From positions 9,840,754 through 9,904,753 of the forward strand of contig OX030959.1 in NCBI GenBank assembly GCA_943735955.1: a DNA stretch of 64,000 nucleotides. Direction: 5' to 3'. Below are positions 23,749 through 36,321 of this stretch, in pieces (position 1 is the stretch's first letter; each line of letters starts with the position of its first letter). A program made the position numbers and the translations under genes. The notes under the pieces were generated by a model. The model saw only the letters and a list, made by a program, of their open reading frames with translations, did not search any database and had not been told where the DNA came from. The stretch is from Piscicola geometra (Eukaryota > Annelida > Clitellata > Hirudinida > Piscicolidae).

Positions 23749-26272
23749 TAAAGAGAAGAGACAAAGAGAAGAGACAAAGAGAAGAAGCAAAAAGAAGAGA
23801 CAAAGAAAAGAGGCAAAGAGAAGAGACAAAGAGAAGAGACAAAGAGAAGAGGCAAAGAGAAGAGACAAAGAGAAGAGACAAAGAGAAGAAGCAAAGAGAA
23901 GAGACAAATAGAATAGACAAAGAGAAGAGACAAAGAGAAGAAGCAAAGAAAAGAGACAAAGAGAAGAGACAAAGAGAAGAGACAAAGAGAAGAGACAAAG
24001 AGAAGAGACAAAGAGAAGAAGCAAAAAGAAGAGACAAAAAGAAGAGACAAAGAGAAGAAGCAAAGAGAAGAAGCAAAGAAAAGAGACAAAGAGAAGAGAC
24101 AAAGAGAAGAGACAAAGAGAAGAAGCAAAGAGAAGAAGCAAAGAAAAGAGACAAAGAGAAGAGACAAAGAGAAGAGACAAAGAGAAGAGACAAAGAGAAG
24201 ATACAAAGAGAAGAGACAAAGAGAAGAGACAGAGAAGAGACAAAGAGAAGAGGCAAAGAGAAGAGACAAAGAGAAGATACAAATAGAATAGACAAAGAGA
24301 AGAGACAAAGAGAAGAAGCAAAGAAAAGAGACAAAGAGAAGAGACAAAGAGAAGAGACAAAGAGAAGAGACAAAGAGAAGAGACAAAGAGAAGAGACAAA
24401 GAGAAGAAGCAAAGAGAAGAAGCAAAGAAAAGAGACAAAGAGAAGAGACAAAGAGAAGAGACAAAGAGAAGATACAAAGAGAAGAGACAAAGAGAAGAGA
24501 CAGAGAAGAGACAAAGAGAAGAGGCAAAGAGAAGAGACAAAGAGAAGGGACAAAGAGAAGAGACAAAGAGAAGAGATAAAGAGAAGAGACAAAGAGAAGA
24601 GACAAAGAGAAGAAGCAAAAAGAAGAGACAAAGAAAAGAGGCAAAGAGAAGAGACAAAGAGAAGAGACAAAGAGAAGAGGCAAAGAGAAGAGACAAAGAG
24701 AAGAGACAAAGAGAAGAAGCAAAGAGAAGAGACAAATAAAATAGACTAAGAGAAGAGACAAAGAGAAGAAGCAAAGAAAAGAGACAAAGAGAAGAGACAA
24801 AGAGAAGAGACAAAGAGAAGAGACAAAGAGAAGATACAAAGAGAAGAGACAAAGAGAAGAGGCAAAGAAAAGAGACAAAGACAAGATACAAAGAGAAGAG
24901 ACAAAGAGAAGAGACAAAGAGAAGAAGCAAAGAGAAGAAGCAAAGAAAAGAGACAAAGAGAAGAGACAAAGAGAAGAGACAAAGAGAAGAGACAAAGAGA
25001 AGATACAAAGAGAAGAGACAAAGAGAAGAGACAGAGAAGAGACAAAGAGAAGAGGCAAAGAGAAGAGACAAAGAGAAGGGACAAAGAGAAGAGACAAAGA
25101 GAAGAGACAAAGAGAAGAGACAAAGAGAAGAGACAAAGAGAAGAGACAAAGAGAAGAGACAAAGAGAAGAAGCAAAAAGAAGAGACAAAGAAAAGAGGCA
25201 AAGAGAAGAGACAAAGAGAAGAGACAAAGAGAAGAGACAAAGAGAAGAGGCAAAGAGAAGAGACAAAGAGAAGAGACAAAGAGAAGGGACAAAGAGAAGA
25301 GACAAATAGAAGAGGCAAAGATAAGATACAAAGAGAAGAAACAAAGAGAAGAGACAAAGAGAAGAGACAAAGAGAAGAGACAAAGAGAAGATACAAAGAG
25401 AAGAGACAAAGAGAAGAGACAAAGAGAAGAGACAAAGAGAAGAGACAAAGAGAAAAGACAAAGAGAAGAGACAAAGAGAAGAGACAAAGAGAAGATACAA
25501 AAAGAAGAGACAAAGAGAAGAGACAAAGAGAAGAGACAAAGAGAAGAGACAAAGAGAAGAGACAAAGAGAAGAGACAAAGAGAAGAGACAAAGAGAAGAA
25601 GCAAAGAGAAGAAGCAAAGAAAAGAGACAAAGAGAAGAGACAAAGAGAAGAGACAAAGAGAAGATACAAAGAGAAGATACAAAAATAGGAGACAGAGAAG
25701 AGACAAAGAGAAGAGGCAAAGAGAAGAGACAAAGAGAAGGGACAAAGAGAAGAGACAAAGAGAAGAGACAAAGAGAAGAGACAAAGAGAAGAGACAAAGA
25801 GAAGAAGCAAAAAGAAGAGACAAAGAAAAGAGGCAAAGAGAAGAGACAAAGAGAAGAGACAAAGAGAAGAGGCAAAGAGAAGAGACAAAGAGTAGAGACA
25901 AAGAGAAGAAGCAAAGAGAAGAGACAAATAGAATAGACAAAGAGAAGAGACAAAGAGAAGAAGCAAAGAAAAGAGACAAAGAGAAGAGACAAAGAGAAGA
26001 GACAAAGAGAAGAGACAAAGAGAAGAGACAAAGAGAAGATACAAAGAGAAGAGACAAAGAGAAGAGACAAAGAAAAAAGACAAAGAGAAGATACAAAGAA
26101 AAAAGACAAAGAGAAGATACAAAGAGAAGAGACAAAGAGAAGAGACAAAGAGAAGAAGCAAAGAGAAGAAGCAAAGAAAAGAGACAAAGAGAAGAGACAA
26201 AGAGAAGAGACAAAGAGAAGAGACAAAGAGAAGATACAAAGAGAAGAGACAAAGAGAAGAGACAGAGAAGAG
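23749..26272 (+). repeat. 2.2-kb block, copy 1 (recurs near 28.85 and 31.54 kb)
   Basis: A GAGATAAAG variant (C to T at the monomer boundary) occurs at 23749 and 24577, 828 bp apart. A GACTAAG variant follows at 24746 and GACAAGATA at 24882. This order and spacing return at 28851, 29666, 29835 and 29971 and again at 31543, 32371, 32540 and 32689, with differences only of whole monomers. The T-bearing landmark is at 25303. A private AAAAATAGGAG change lies near 25683. The CTA at 24746 gives a minus-strand stop. Confidence 0.8.
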
Positions 26273-28450
26273 TCAAAGAGAAGAGGCAAAGAGAAGAGAC
26301 AAAGAGAAGAGACAAAGAGAAGAGACAAAGAGAAGAGACAAAGAGAAGAGACAAAGAGAAGAGACAAAGAGAAGAGGCAAAGAGAAGAGACAAAGAGAAG
26401 GGACAAAGAGAAGAGACAAAGAGAAGGGACAAAGAGAAGAGACAAAGAGAAGAGGCAAAGAGAAGAGACAAAGAGAAGAGACAAAGAGAAGAGACAAAGA
26501 GAAGAGACAAAGAGAAGAGACAAAGAGAAGAGACAAAGAGAAGAGGCAAAGAGAAGAGACAAAGAGAAGGGACAAAGAGAAGAGACAAAGAGAAGGGACA
26601 AAGAGAAGAGACAAAGAGGAGAGACAAAAAGAAGAGACAAAGAGAAGAAGCAAAAAGAAGAGACAAAGAAAAGAGGCAAAGAAAAGAGACAAAGAGAAGA
26701 GGCAAAGAGAAGAGACAAAGAGAAGAGACAAAGAGAAAAAGCAAAGAAAAGAGACAAAGAGAAGAGACAAAGAGAAGAGACAGAGAAGAGACAAAGAGAA
26801 GAGGCAAAGAGAAGAGACAAAGAGAAGGGACAAAGAGAAGAGACAAAGAGAAGAGACAAAGAGAAGAGGCAAAGAGAAGAGACAAAGAGAAGAGACAAAG
26901 AGAAGAGACAAAGAGAAGAGGCAAAGAGAAGAGACAAAGAGAAGAGACAAAGAGAAGGGACAAAGAGAAGTGACAAATAGAAGAGGCAAAGATACGATAC
27001 AAAGAGAAGAAACAAAGAGAAGAGACAAAGAGAAGAGACAAAGAGAAGAGGCAAAGAGAAGAGACAAAGAGAAGAAACAAAGAGAAGAGACAAAGAGAAG
27101 ATACAAAGAGAAGAGACGAAGAGAAGAGACAAAGAAAAGAGACAAAGAAAAGAGACAAAGAGAAGATACAAAGAGAAGAGACAAAGAGAAGAGACAAAGA
27201 GAAGAAGCAAAAAGAAGAAGCAAAGAAAAGAGACAAAGAGAAGAGACAAAGAGAAGATACAAAGAGAAGAGACAAAGAGAAGAGACAAAGAGAAGAGGCA
27301 AAGAGAAGAGGCAAAGAGAAGGGACAAAGAGAAGAGACAAAGAGAAGAGACAAAGAGAAGAGACAAAGAGAAGAAACAAAGAGAAGAGACAAAGAGAAGA
27401 GACAAAGAGAAGAAACAAAGAGAAGAGACAAAGAGAAGAGACAAAGAGAAGAGACAAAGAGAAGAGACAAAGAGAAGAGACAAAGAGAAGAAGCAAAGAG
27501 AAGAAGCAAAGAAAAGAGACAAAGAGAAGAGACAAAGAGAAGAGACAAAGAGAAGAAGCAAAAAGAAGAGACAAAAAGAAGAGACAAAGAGAAGAAGCAA
27601 AGAGAAGAAGCAAAGAAAAGAGACAAAGAGAAGAGACAAAGAGAAGAGACAAAGAGAAGAAGCAAAGAGAAGAAGCAAAGAAAAGAGACAAAGAGAAGAG
27701 ACAAAGAGAAGAGACAAAGAGAAGAGACACAGAGAAGATACAAAGAGAAGAGACAAAGAGAAGAGACAGAGAAGAGACAAAGAGAAGAGGCAAAGAGAAG
27801 AAACAAAGAGAAGATACAAATAGAATAGACAAAGAGAAGAGACAAAGAGAAGAAGCAAAGAAAAGAGACAAAGAGAAGAGACAAAGAGAAGAGACAAAGA
27901 GAAGAGACAAAGAGAAGATACAAAGGGAAGAGACAAAGAGAAGAGACAAAGAGTAGAGACAAAGAGAAGAAGCAAAGAGAAGAAGCAAAGAAAAGAGACA
28001 AAGAGAAGAGACAAAGAGAAGAGACAAAGAGAAGATACAAAGAGAAGAGACAAAGAGAAGAAACAAAGAGAAGAGACAAAGAGAAGAGACAAAGAGAAGA
28101 GACAAAGAGAAGAGACAAAGAGAAGAGACAAAGAGAAGAAGCAAAGAGAAGAAGCAAAGAAAAGAGACAAAGAGAAGAGACAAAGAGAAGAGACAAAGAG
28201 AAGATACAAAGAGAAGAGACAAAGAGAAGAGACAGAGAAGAGACAAAGAGAAGAGGCAAAGAGAAGAGACAAAGAGAAGGGACAAAGAGAAGAGACAAAG
28301 AGAAGAGACAAAGAGAAGAGACAAAGAGAAGAGACAAAGAGAAGAAGCAAAAAGAAGAGACAAAAAGAAGAGACAAAGAGAAGAAGCAAAGAGAAGAAGC
28401 AAAGAAAAGAGACAAAGAGAAGAGACAAAAAGAAGAGACAAAGAGAAGAG
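26273..28450 (+). repeat. Segment repeated 7.8 kb downstream, copy 1
   Basis: An L core starts at 26612, its T-bearing landmark is at 26974, and a rare GACGAAG variant lies at 27117. The same three occur at 34393, 34755 and 34898, each offset by 7,781 bp. From about 27.55 kb the offset becomes 7,922 bp: a CAAAAAG landmark sits at 27559 and 35481, and the CACAG monomer at 27728 and 35650. The 141-bp indel equals one 11-mer plus ten 13-mers. AGTGACAAATAG at 26969-26980 is a private variant. A single TCA at 26273 gives a minus-strand stop. Confidence 0.8.
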
Positions 28451-31143
28451 ACACAGAGAAGATACAAAGAGAAGAGACAAAGAGAAGAGACAGAGAAGAG
28501 ACAAAGAGAAGAGGCAAAGAGAAGAGACAAAGAGAAGATACAAATAGAATAGACAAAGAGAAGAGACAAAGAGAAGAAGCAAAGAAAAGAGACAAAGAGA
28601 AGAGACAAAGAGAAGAGACAAAGAGAAGAGACAAAGAGAAGATACAAAGGGAAGAGACAAAGAGAAGAGACAAAGAGAAGAGACAAAGAGAAGAAGCAAA
28701 GAGAAGAAGCAAAGAAAAGAGACAAAGAGAAGAGACAAAGAGAAGATACAAAAAGAAGAGACAAAGAGAAGAGACAGAGAAGAGACAAAGAGAAGAGGCA
28801 AAGAGAAGAGACAAAGAGAAGGGACAAAGAGAAGAGACAAAGAGAAGAGATAAAGAGAAGAGACAAAGAGAAGAGACAAAGAGAAGAAGCAAAAAGAAGA
28901 GACAAAGAAAAGAGGCAAAGAGAAGAGACAAAGAGAAGAGACAAAGAGAAGAGGCAAAGAGAAGAGACAAAGAGAAGAGACAAAGAGAAGAAGCAAAGAG
29001 AAGAGACAAATAGAATAGACAAAGAGAAGAGACAAAGAGAAGAAGCAAAGAAAAGAGACAAAGAGAAGAGACAAAGAGAAGAGACAAAGAGAAGAGACAA
29101 AGAGAAGAGACAAAGAGAAGAAGCAAAAAGAAGAGACAAAAAGAAGAGACAAAGAGAAGAAGCAAAGAGAAGAAGCAAAGAAAAGAGACAAAGAGAAGAG
29201 ACAAAGAGAAGAGACAAAGAGAAGAAGCAAAGAGAAGAAGCAAAGAAAAGAGACAAAGAGAAGAGACAAAGAGAAGAGACAAAGAGAAGAGACAAAGAGA
29301 AGATACAAAGAGAAGAGACAAAGAGAAGAGACAGAGAAGAGACAAAGAGAAGAGGCAAAGAGAAGAGACAAAGAGAAGATACAAATAGAATAGACAAAGA
29401 GAAGAGACAAAGAGAAGAAGCAAAGAAAAGAGACAAAGAGAAGAGACAAAGAGAAGAGACAAAGAGAAGAGACAAAGAGAAGAGACAAAGAGAAGAAGCA
29501 AAGAGAAGAAGCAAAGAAAAGAGACAAAGAGAAGAGACAAAGAGAAGAGACAAAGAGAAGATACAAAGAGAAGAGACAAAGAGAAGAGACAGAGAAGAGA
29601 CAAAGAGAAGAGGCAAAGAGAAGAGACAAAGAGAAGGGACAAAGAGAAGAGACAAAGAGAAGAGATAAAGAGAAGAGACAAAGAGAAGAGACAAAGAGAA
29701 GAAGCAAAAAGAAGAGACAAAGAAAAGAGGCAAAGAGAAGAGACAAAGAGAAGAGACAAAGAGAAGAGGCAAAGAGAAGAGACAAAGAGAAGAGACAAAG
29801 AGAAGAAGCAAAGAGAAGAGACAAATAGAATAGACTAAGAGAAGAGACAAAGAGAAGAAGCAAAGAAAAGAGACAAAGAGAAGAGACAAAGAGAAGAGAC
29901 AAAGAGAAGAGACAAAGAGAAGATACAAAGAGAAGAGACAAAGAGAAGAGGCAAAGAAAAGAGACAAAGACAAGATACAAAGAGAAGAGACAAAGAGAAG
30001 AGACAAAGAGAAGAAGCAAAGAGAAGAAGCAAAGAAAAGAGACAAAGAGAAGAGACAAAGAGAAGAGACAAAGAGAAGAGACAAAGAGAAGATACAAAGA
30101 GAAGAGACAAAGAGAAGAGACAGAGAAGAGACAAAGAGAAGAGGCAAAGAGAAGAGACAAAGAGAAGGGACAAAGAGAAGAGACAAAGAGAAGAGACAAA
30201 GAGAAGAGACAAAGAGAAGAGACAAAGAGAAGAGACAAAGAGAAGAAGCAAAAAGAAGAGACAAAGAAAAGAGGCAAAGAGAAGAGACAAAGAGAAGAGA
30301 CAAAGAGAAGAGACAAAGAGAAGAGGCAAAGAGAAGAGACAAAGAGAAGAGACAAAGAGAAGGGACAAAGAGAAGAGACAAATAGAAGAGGCAAAGATAA
30401 GATACAAAGAGAAGAAACAAAGAGAAGAGACAAAGAGAAGAGACAAAGAGAAGAGACAAAGAGAAGATACAAAGAGAAGAGACAAAGAGAAGAGACAAAG
30501 AGAAGAGACAAAGAGAAAAGACAAAGAGAAGAGACAAAGAGAAGAGACAAAGAGAAGATACAAAAAGAAGAGACAAAGAGAAGAGACAAAGAGAAGAGAC
30601 AAAGAGAAGAGACAAAGAGAAGAGACAAAGAGAAGAGACAAAGAGTAGAGACAAAGAGAAGAAGCAAAGAGAAGAAGCAAAGAAAAGAGACAAAGAGAAG
30701 AGACAAAGAGAAGAGACAAAGAGAAGATACAAAGAGAAGAGACAAAGAGAAGAAACAAAGAGAAGAGACAAAGAGAAGAGACAAAGAGAAGAGACAAAGA
30801 GAAGAGACAAAGAGAAGAGACAAAGAGAAGAAGCAAAGAGAAGAAGCAAAGAAAAGAGACAAAGAGAAGAGACAAAGAGAAGAGACAAAGAGAAGATACA
30901 AAGAGAAGAGACAAAGAGAAGAGACAGAGAAGAGACAAAGAGAAGAGGCAAAGAGAAGAGACAAAGAGAAGGGACAAAGAGAAGAGACAAAGAGAAGAGA
31001 CAAAGAGAAGAGACAAAGAGAAGAGACAAAGAGAAGAAGCAAAAAGAAGAGACAAAAAGAAGAGACAAAGAGAAGAAGCAAAGAGAAGAAGCAAAGAAAA
31101 GAGACAAAGAGAAGAGACAAAGAGAAGAGACAAAGAGAAGAGA
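28451..31143 (+). repeat. 2.7-kb tandem duplication, copy 1 (contains 2.2-kb block copy 2)
   Basis: The CACAG monomer at 28452 recurs at 31144 (2,692 bp). GAGATAAAG at 28851 and 29666 recurs at 31543 and 32371 (2,692 and 2,705 bp). The CTA-bearing monomer at 29835 recurs at 32540 (2,705 bp), and the T-bearing landmark at 30379 recurs at 33097 (2,718 bp). The offset grows by exactly 13 bp twice, so the second copy gained one monomer at each of two places. Confidence 0.85.
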
Positions 31144-33850
31144 CACAGAGAAGATACAAAGAGAAGAGACAAAGAGAAGAGACAGAGAAGAGACAAAGAG
31201 AAGAGGCAAAGAGAAGAGACAAAGAGAAGATACAAATAGAATAGACAAAGAGAAGAGACAAAGAGAAGAAGCAAAGAAAAGAGACAAAGAGAAGAGACAA
31301 AGAGAAGAGACAAAGAGAAGAGACAAAGAGAAGATACAAAGGGAAGAGACAAAGAGAAGAGACAAAGAGAAGAGACAAAGAGAAGAAGCAAAGAGAAGAA
31401 GCAAAGAAAAGAGACAAAGAGAAGAGACAAAGAGAAGATACAAAAAGAAGAGACAAAGAGAAGAGACAGAGAAGAGACAAAGAGAAGAGGCAAAGAGAAG
31501 AGACAAAGAGAAGGGACAAAGAGAAGAGACAAAGAGAAGAGATAAAGAGAAGAGACAAAGAGAAGAGACAAAGAGAAGAAGCAAAAAGAAGAGACAAAGA
31601 AAAGAGGCAAAGAGAAGAGACAAAGAGAAGAGACAAAGAGAAGAGGCAAAGAGAAGAGACAAAGAGAAGAGACAAAGAGAAGAAGCAAAGAGAAGAGACA
31701 AATAGAATAGACAAAGAGAAGAGACAAAGAGAAGAAGCAAAGAAAAGAGACAAAGAGAAGAGACAAAGAGAAGAGACAAAGAGAAGAGACAAAGAGAAGA
31801 GACAAAGAGAAGAAGCAAAAAGAAGAGACAAAAAGAAGAGACAAAGAGAAGAAGCAAAGAGAAGAAGCAAAGAAAAGAGACAAAGAGAAGAGACAAAGAG
31901 AAGAGACAAAGAGAAGAAGCAAAGAGAAGAAGCAAAGAAAAGAGACAAAGAGAAGAGACAAAGAGAAGAGACAAAGAGAAGAGACAAAGAGAAGATACAA
32001 AGAGAAGAGACAAAGAGAAGAGACAGAGAAGAGACAAAGAGAAGAGGCAAAGAGAAGAGACAAAGAGAAGATACAAATAGAATAGACAAAGAGAAGAGAC
32101 AAAGAGAAGAAGCAAAGAAAAGAGACAAAGAGAAGAGACAAAGAGAAGAGACAAAGAGAAGAGACAAAGAGAAGAGACAAAGAGAAGAGACAAAGAGAAG
32201 AAGCAAAGAGAAGAAGCAAAGAAAAGAGACAAAGAGAAGAGACAAAGAGAAGAGACAAAGAGAAGATACAAAGAGAAGAGACAAAGAGAAGAGACAGAGA
32301 AGAGACAAAGAGAAGAGGCAAAGAGAAGAGACAAAGAGAAGGGACAAAGAGAAGAGACAAAGAGAAGAGATAAAGAGAAGAGACAAAGAGAAGAGACAAA
32401 GAGAAGAAGCAAAAAGAAGAGACAAAGAAAAGAGGCAAAGAGAAGAGACAAAGAGAAGAGACAAAGAGAAGAGGCAAAGAGAAGAGACAAAGAGAAGAGA
32501 CAAAGAGAAGAAGCAAAGAGAAGAGACAAATAGAATAGACTAAGAGAAGAGACAAAGAGAAGAAGCAAAGAAAAGAGACAAAGAGAAGAGACAAAGAGAA
32601 GAGACAAAGAGAAGAGACAAAGAGAAGAGACAAAGAGAAGATACAAAGAGAAGAGACAAAGAGAAGAGGCAAAGAAAAGAGACAAAGACAAGATACAAAG
32701 AGAAGAGACAAAGAGAAGAGACAAAGAGAAGAAGCAAAGAGAAGAAGCAAAGAAAAGAGACAAAGAGAAGAGACAAAGAGAAGAGACAAAGAGAAGAGAC
32801 AAAGAGAAGATACAAAGAGAAGAGACAAAGAGAAGAGACAGAGAAGAGACAAAGAGAAGAGGCAAAGAGAAGAGACAAAGAGAAGGGACAAAGAGAAGAG
32901 ACAAAGAGAAGAGACAAAGAGAAGAGACAAAGAGAAGAGACAAAGAGAAGAGACAAAGAGAAGAAGCAAAAAGAAGAGACAAAGAAAAGAGGCAAAGAGA
33001 AGAGACAAAGAGAAGAGACAAAGAGAAGAGACAAAGAGAAGAGGCAAAGAGAAGAGACAAAGAGAAGAGACAAAGAGAAGGGACAAAGAGAAGAGACAAA
33101 TAGAAGAGGCAAAGATAAGATACAAAGAGAAGAAACAAAGAGAAGAGACAAAGAGAAGAGACAAAGAGAAGAGACAAAGAGAAGATACAAAGAGAAGAGA
33201 CAAAGAGAAGAGACAAAGAGAAGAGACAAAGAGAAGAGACAAAGAGAAAAGACAAAGAGAAGAGACAAAGAGAAGAGACAAAGAGAAGATACAAAAAGAA
33301 GAGACAAAGAGAAGAGACAAAGAGAAGAGACAAAGAGAAGAGACAAAGAGAAGAGACAAAGAGAAGAGACAAAGAGAAGAGACAAAGAGAAGAAGCAAAG
33401 AGAAGAAGCAAAGAAAAGAGACAAAGAGAAGAGACAAAGAGAAGAGACAAAGAGAAGATACAAAGAGAAGATACAAAGAGAAGAGACAGAGAAGAGACAA
33501 AGAGAAGAGGCAAAGAGAAGAGACAAAGAGAAGGGACAAAGAGAAGAGACAAAGAGAAGAGACAAAGAGAAGAGACAAAGAGAAGAAGCAAAAAGAAGAG
33601 ACAAAGAAAAGAGGCAAAGAGAAGAGACAAAGAGAAGAGACAAAGAGAAGAGGCAAAGAGAAGAGACAAAGAGTAGAGACAAAGAGAAGAAGCAAAGAGA
33701 AGAGACAAATAGAATAGACAAAGAGAAGAGACAAAGAGAAGAAGCAAAGAAAAGAGACAAAGAGAAGAGACAAAGAGAAGAGACAAAGAGAAGAGATAAA
33801 GAGAAGAGACAAAGAGAAGATACAAAGAGAAGAGACAAAGAGAAGAGACA
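31144..33850 (+). repeat. 2.7-kb tandem duplication, copy 2
   Basis: This is the second copy of the preceding unit, with landmarks at 31144, 31543, 32371, 32540, 32689 and 33097. The right boundary is approximate. GATACAAAGAAAAAAGAC monomers near 33.85-33.9 kb match those near 16.45 and 26.07 kb, where similarity to the 7.8-kb repeated segment takes over. Confidence 0.75.
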
Positions 33851-36321
33851 AAGAAAAAAGACAAAGAGAAGATACAAAGAAAAAAGACAAAGAGAAGATA
33901 CAAAGAGAAGAGACAAAGAGAAGAGACAAAGAGAAGAAGCAAAGAGAAGAAGCAAAGAAAAGAGACAAAGAGAAGAGACAAAGAGAAGAGACAAAGAGAA
34001 GAGACAAAGAGAAGATACAAAGAGAAGAGACAAAGAGAAGAGACAGAGAAGAGACAAAGAGAAGAGGCAAAGAGAAGAGACAAAGAGAAGAGACAAAGAG
34101 AAGAGACAAAGAGAAGAGACAAAGAGAAGAGACAAAGAGAAGAGACAAAGAGAAGAGGCAAAGAGAAGAGACAAAGAGAAGGGACAAAGAGAAGAGACAA
34201 AGAGAAGGGACAAAGAGAAGAGACAAAGAGAAGAGGCAAAGAGAAGAGACAAAGAGAAGAGACAAAGAGAAGAGACAAAAAGAAGAGACAAAGAGAAGAG
34301 ACAAAGAGAAGAGACAAAGAGAAGAGGCAAAGAGAAGAGACAAAGAGAAGGGACAAAGAGAAGAGACAAAGAGAAGGGACAAAGAGAAGAGACAAAGAGG
34401 AGAGACAAAGAGAAGAGACAAAGAGAAGAAGCAAAAAGAAGAGACAAAGAAAAGAGGCAAAGAAAAGAGACAAAGAGAAGAGGCAAAGAGAAGAGACAAA
34501 GAGAAGAGACAAAGAGAAGAAGCAAAGAAAAGAGACAAAGAGAAGAGACAAAGAGAAGAGACAGAGAAGAGACAAAGAGAAGAGGCAAAGAGAAGAGACA
34601 AAGAGAAGGGACAAAGAGAAGAGACAAAGAGAAGAGACAAAGAGAAGAGGCAAAGAGAAGAGACAAAGAGAAGAGACAAAGAGAAGAGACAAAGAGAAGA
34701 GGCAAAGAGAAGAGACAAAGAGAAGAGACAAAGAGAAGGGACAAAGAGAAGAGACAAATAGAAGAGGCAAAGATACGATACAAAGAGAAGAAACAAAGAG
34801 AAGAGACAAAGAGAAGAGACAAAGAGAAGAGGCAAAGAGAAGAGACAAAGAGAAGAAACAAAGAGAAGAGACAAAGAGAAGATACAAAGAGAAGAGACGA
34901 AGAGAAGAGACAAAGAAAAGAGACAAAGAAAAGAGACAAAGAGAAGATACAAAGAGAAGAGACAAAGAGAAGAGACAAAGAGAAGAAGCAAAAAGAAGAA
35001 GCAAAGAAAAGAGACAAAGAGAAGAGACAAAGAGAAGATACAAAGAGAAGAGACAAAGAGAAGAGACAAAGAGAAGAGGCAAAGAGAAGAGGCAAAGAGA
35101 AGGGACAAAGAGAAGAGACAAAGAGAAGAGACAAAGAGAAGAGACAAAGAGAAGAAACAAAGAGAAGAGACAAAGAGAAGAGACAAAGAGAAGAAACAAA
35201 GAGAAGAGACAAAGAGAAGAGACAAAGAGAAGAGACAAAGAGAAGAGACAAAGAGAAGAGACAAAGAGAAGAAGCAAAGAGAAGAAGCAAAGAAAAGAGA
35301 CAAAGAGAAGAGACAAAGAGAAGAGACAAAGAGAAGATACAAAGAGAAGAGACAAAGATAAGAGACAGAGAAGAGACAAAGAGAAGAGGCAAAGAGAAGA
35401 GACAAAGAGAAGGGACAAAGAGAAGAGACAAAGAGAAGAGACAAAGAGAAGAGACAAAGAGAAGAGACAAAGAGAAGAAGCAAAAAGAAGAGACAAAAAG
35501 AAGAGACAAAGAGAAGAAGCAAAGAGAAGAAGCAAAGAAAAGAGACAAAGAGAAGAGACAAAGAGAAGAGACAAAGAGAAGAAGCAAAGAGAAGAAGCAA
35601 AGAAAAGAGACAAAGAGAAGAGACAAAGAGAAGAGACAAAGAGAAGAGACACAGAGAAGATACAAAGAGAAGAGACAAAGAGAAGAGACAGAGAAGAGAC
35701 AAAGAGAAGAGGCAAAGAGAAGAAACAAAGAGAAGATACAAATAGAATAGACAAAGAGAAGAGACAAAGAGAAGAAGCAAAGAAAAGAGACAAAGAGAAG
35801 AGACAAAGAGAAGAGACAAAGAGAAGAGACAAAGAGAAGATACAAAGGGAAGAGACAAAGAGAAGAGACAAAGAGTAGAGACAAAGAGAAGAAGCAAAGA
35901 GAAGAAGCAAAGAAAAGAGACAAAGAGAAGAGACAAAGAGAAGAGACAAAGAGAAGATACAAAGAGAAGAGACAAAGAGAAGAAACAAAGAGAAGAGACA
36001 AAGAGAAGAGACAAAGAGAAGAGACAAAGAGAAGAGACAAAGAGAAGAGACAAAGAGAAGAGACAAAGAGAAGATACAAAGAGAAGAGACAAAGAGAAGA
36101 GACAGAGAAGAGACAAAGAGAAGAGGCAAAGAGAAGAGACAAAGAGAAGGGACAAAGAGAAGAGACAAAGAGAAGAGACAAAGAGAAGAGACAAAGAGAA
36201 GAGACAAAGAGAAGAAGCAAAAAGAAGAGACAAAAAGAAGAGACAAAGAGAAGAAGCAAAGAGAAGAAGCAAAGAAAAGAGACAAAGAGAAGAGACAAAG
36301 AGAAGAGACAAAGAGAAGAGA
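33851..36321 (+). repeat. Segment repeated 7.8 kb apart, copy 2
   Basis: The L core starts at 34393, the landmark with GATACGATA at 34755, and GACGAAG at 34898, all 7,781 bp from their counterparts. CACAG is at 35650. It differs from copy 1 by the 141-bp stretch near 35.34 kb that includes an extra 11-mer (AGATAAGAGACAGAG). Only satellite monomers are present. Confidence 0.8.

Noticed and set aside
23603..23911. Plus-strand ATG frame of 102 codons
   Set aside because: ATG from an AAATGG variant monomer; wholly satellite.
24746..26239. Minus-strand open frame of 497 codons
   Set aside because: Lies between two chance stops in the satellite, with a TTG start.
26970..27956. Plus-strand GTG frame of 328 codons
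   Set aside because: Opens on a private GTG variant in the satellite and ends at a GAGTAGAG variant.
7989..29798. Minus-strand open frame of 7,269 codons
   Set aside because: Ends at a chance TTA in a mutated monomer and opens on TTG; satellite shadow.
26273..32503. Minus-strand open frame of 2,076 codons
   Set aside because: Bounded by single-base variants (TCA at 26273, CTA at 32540); satellite shadow.
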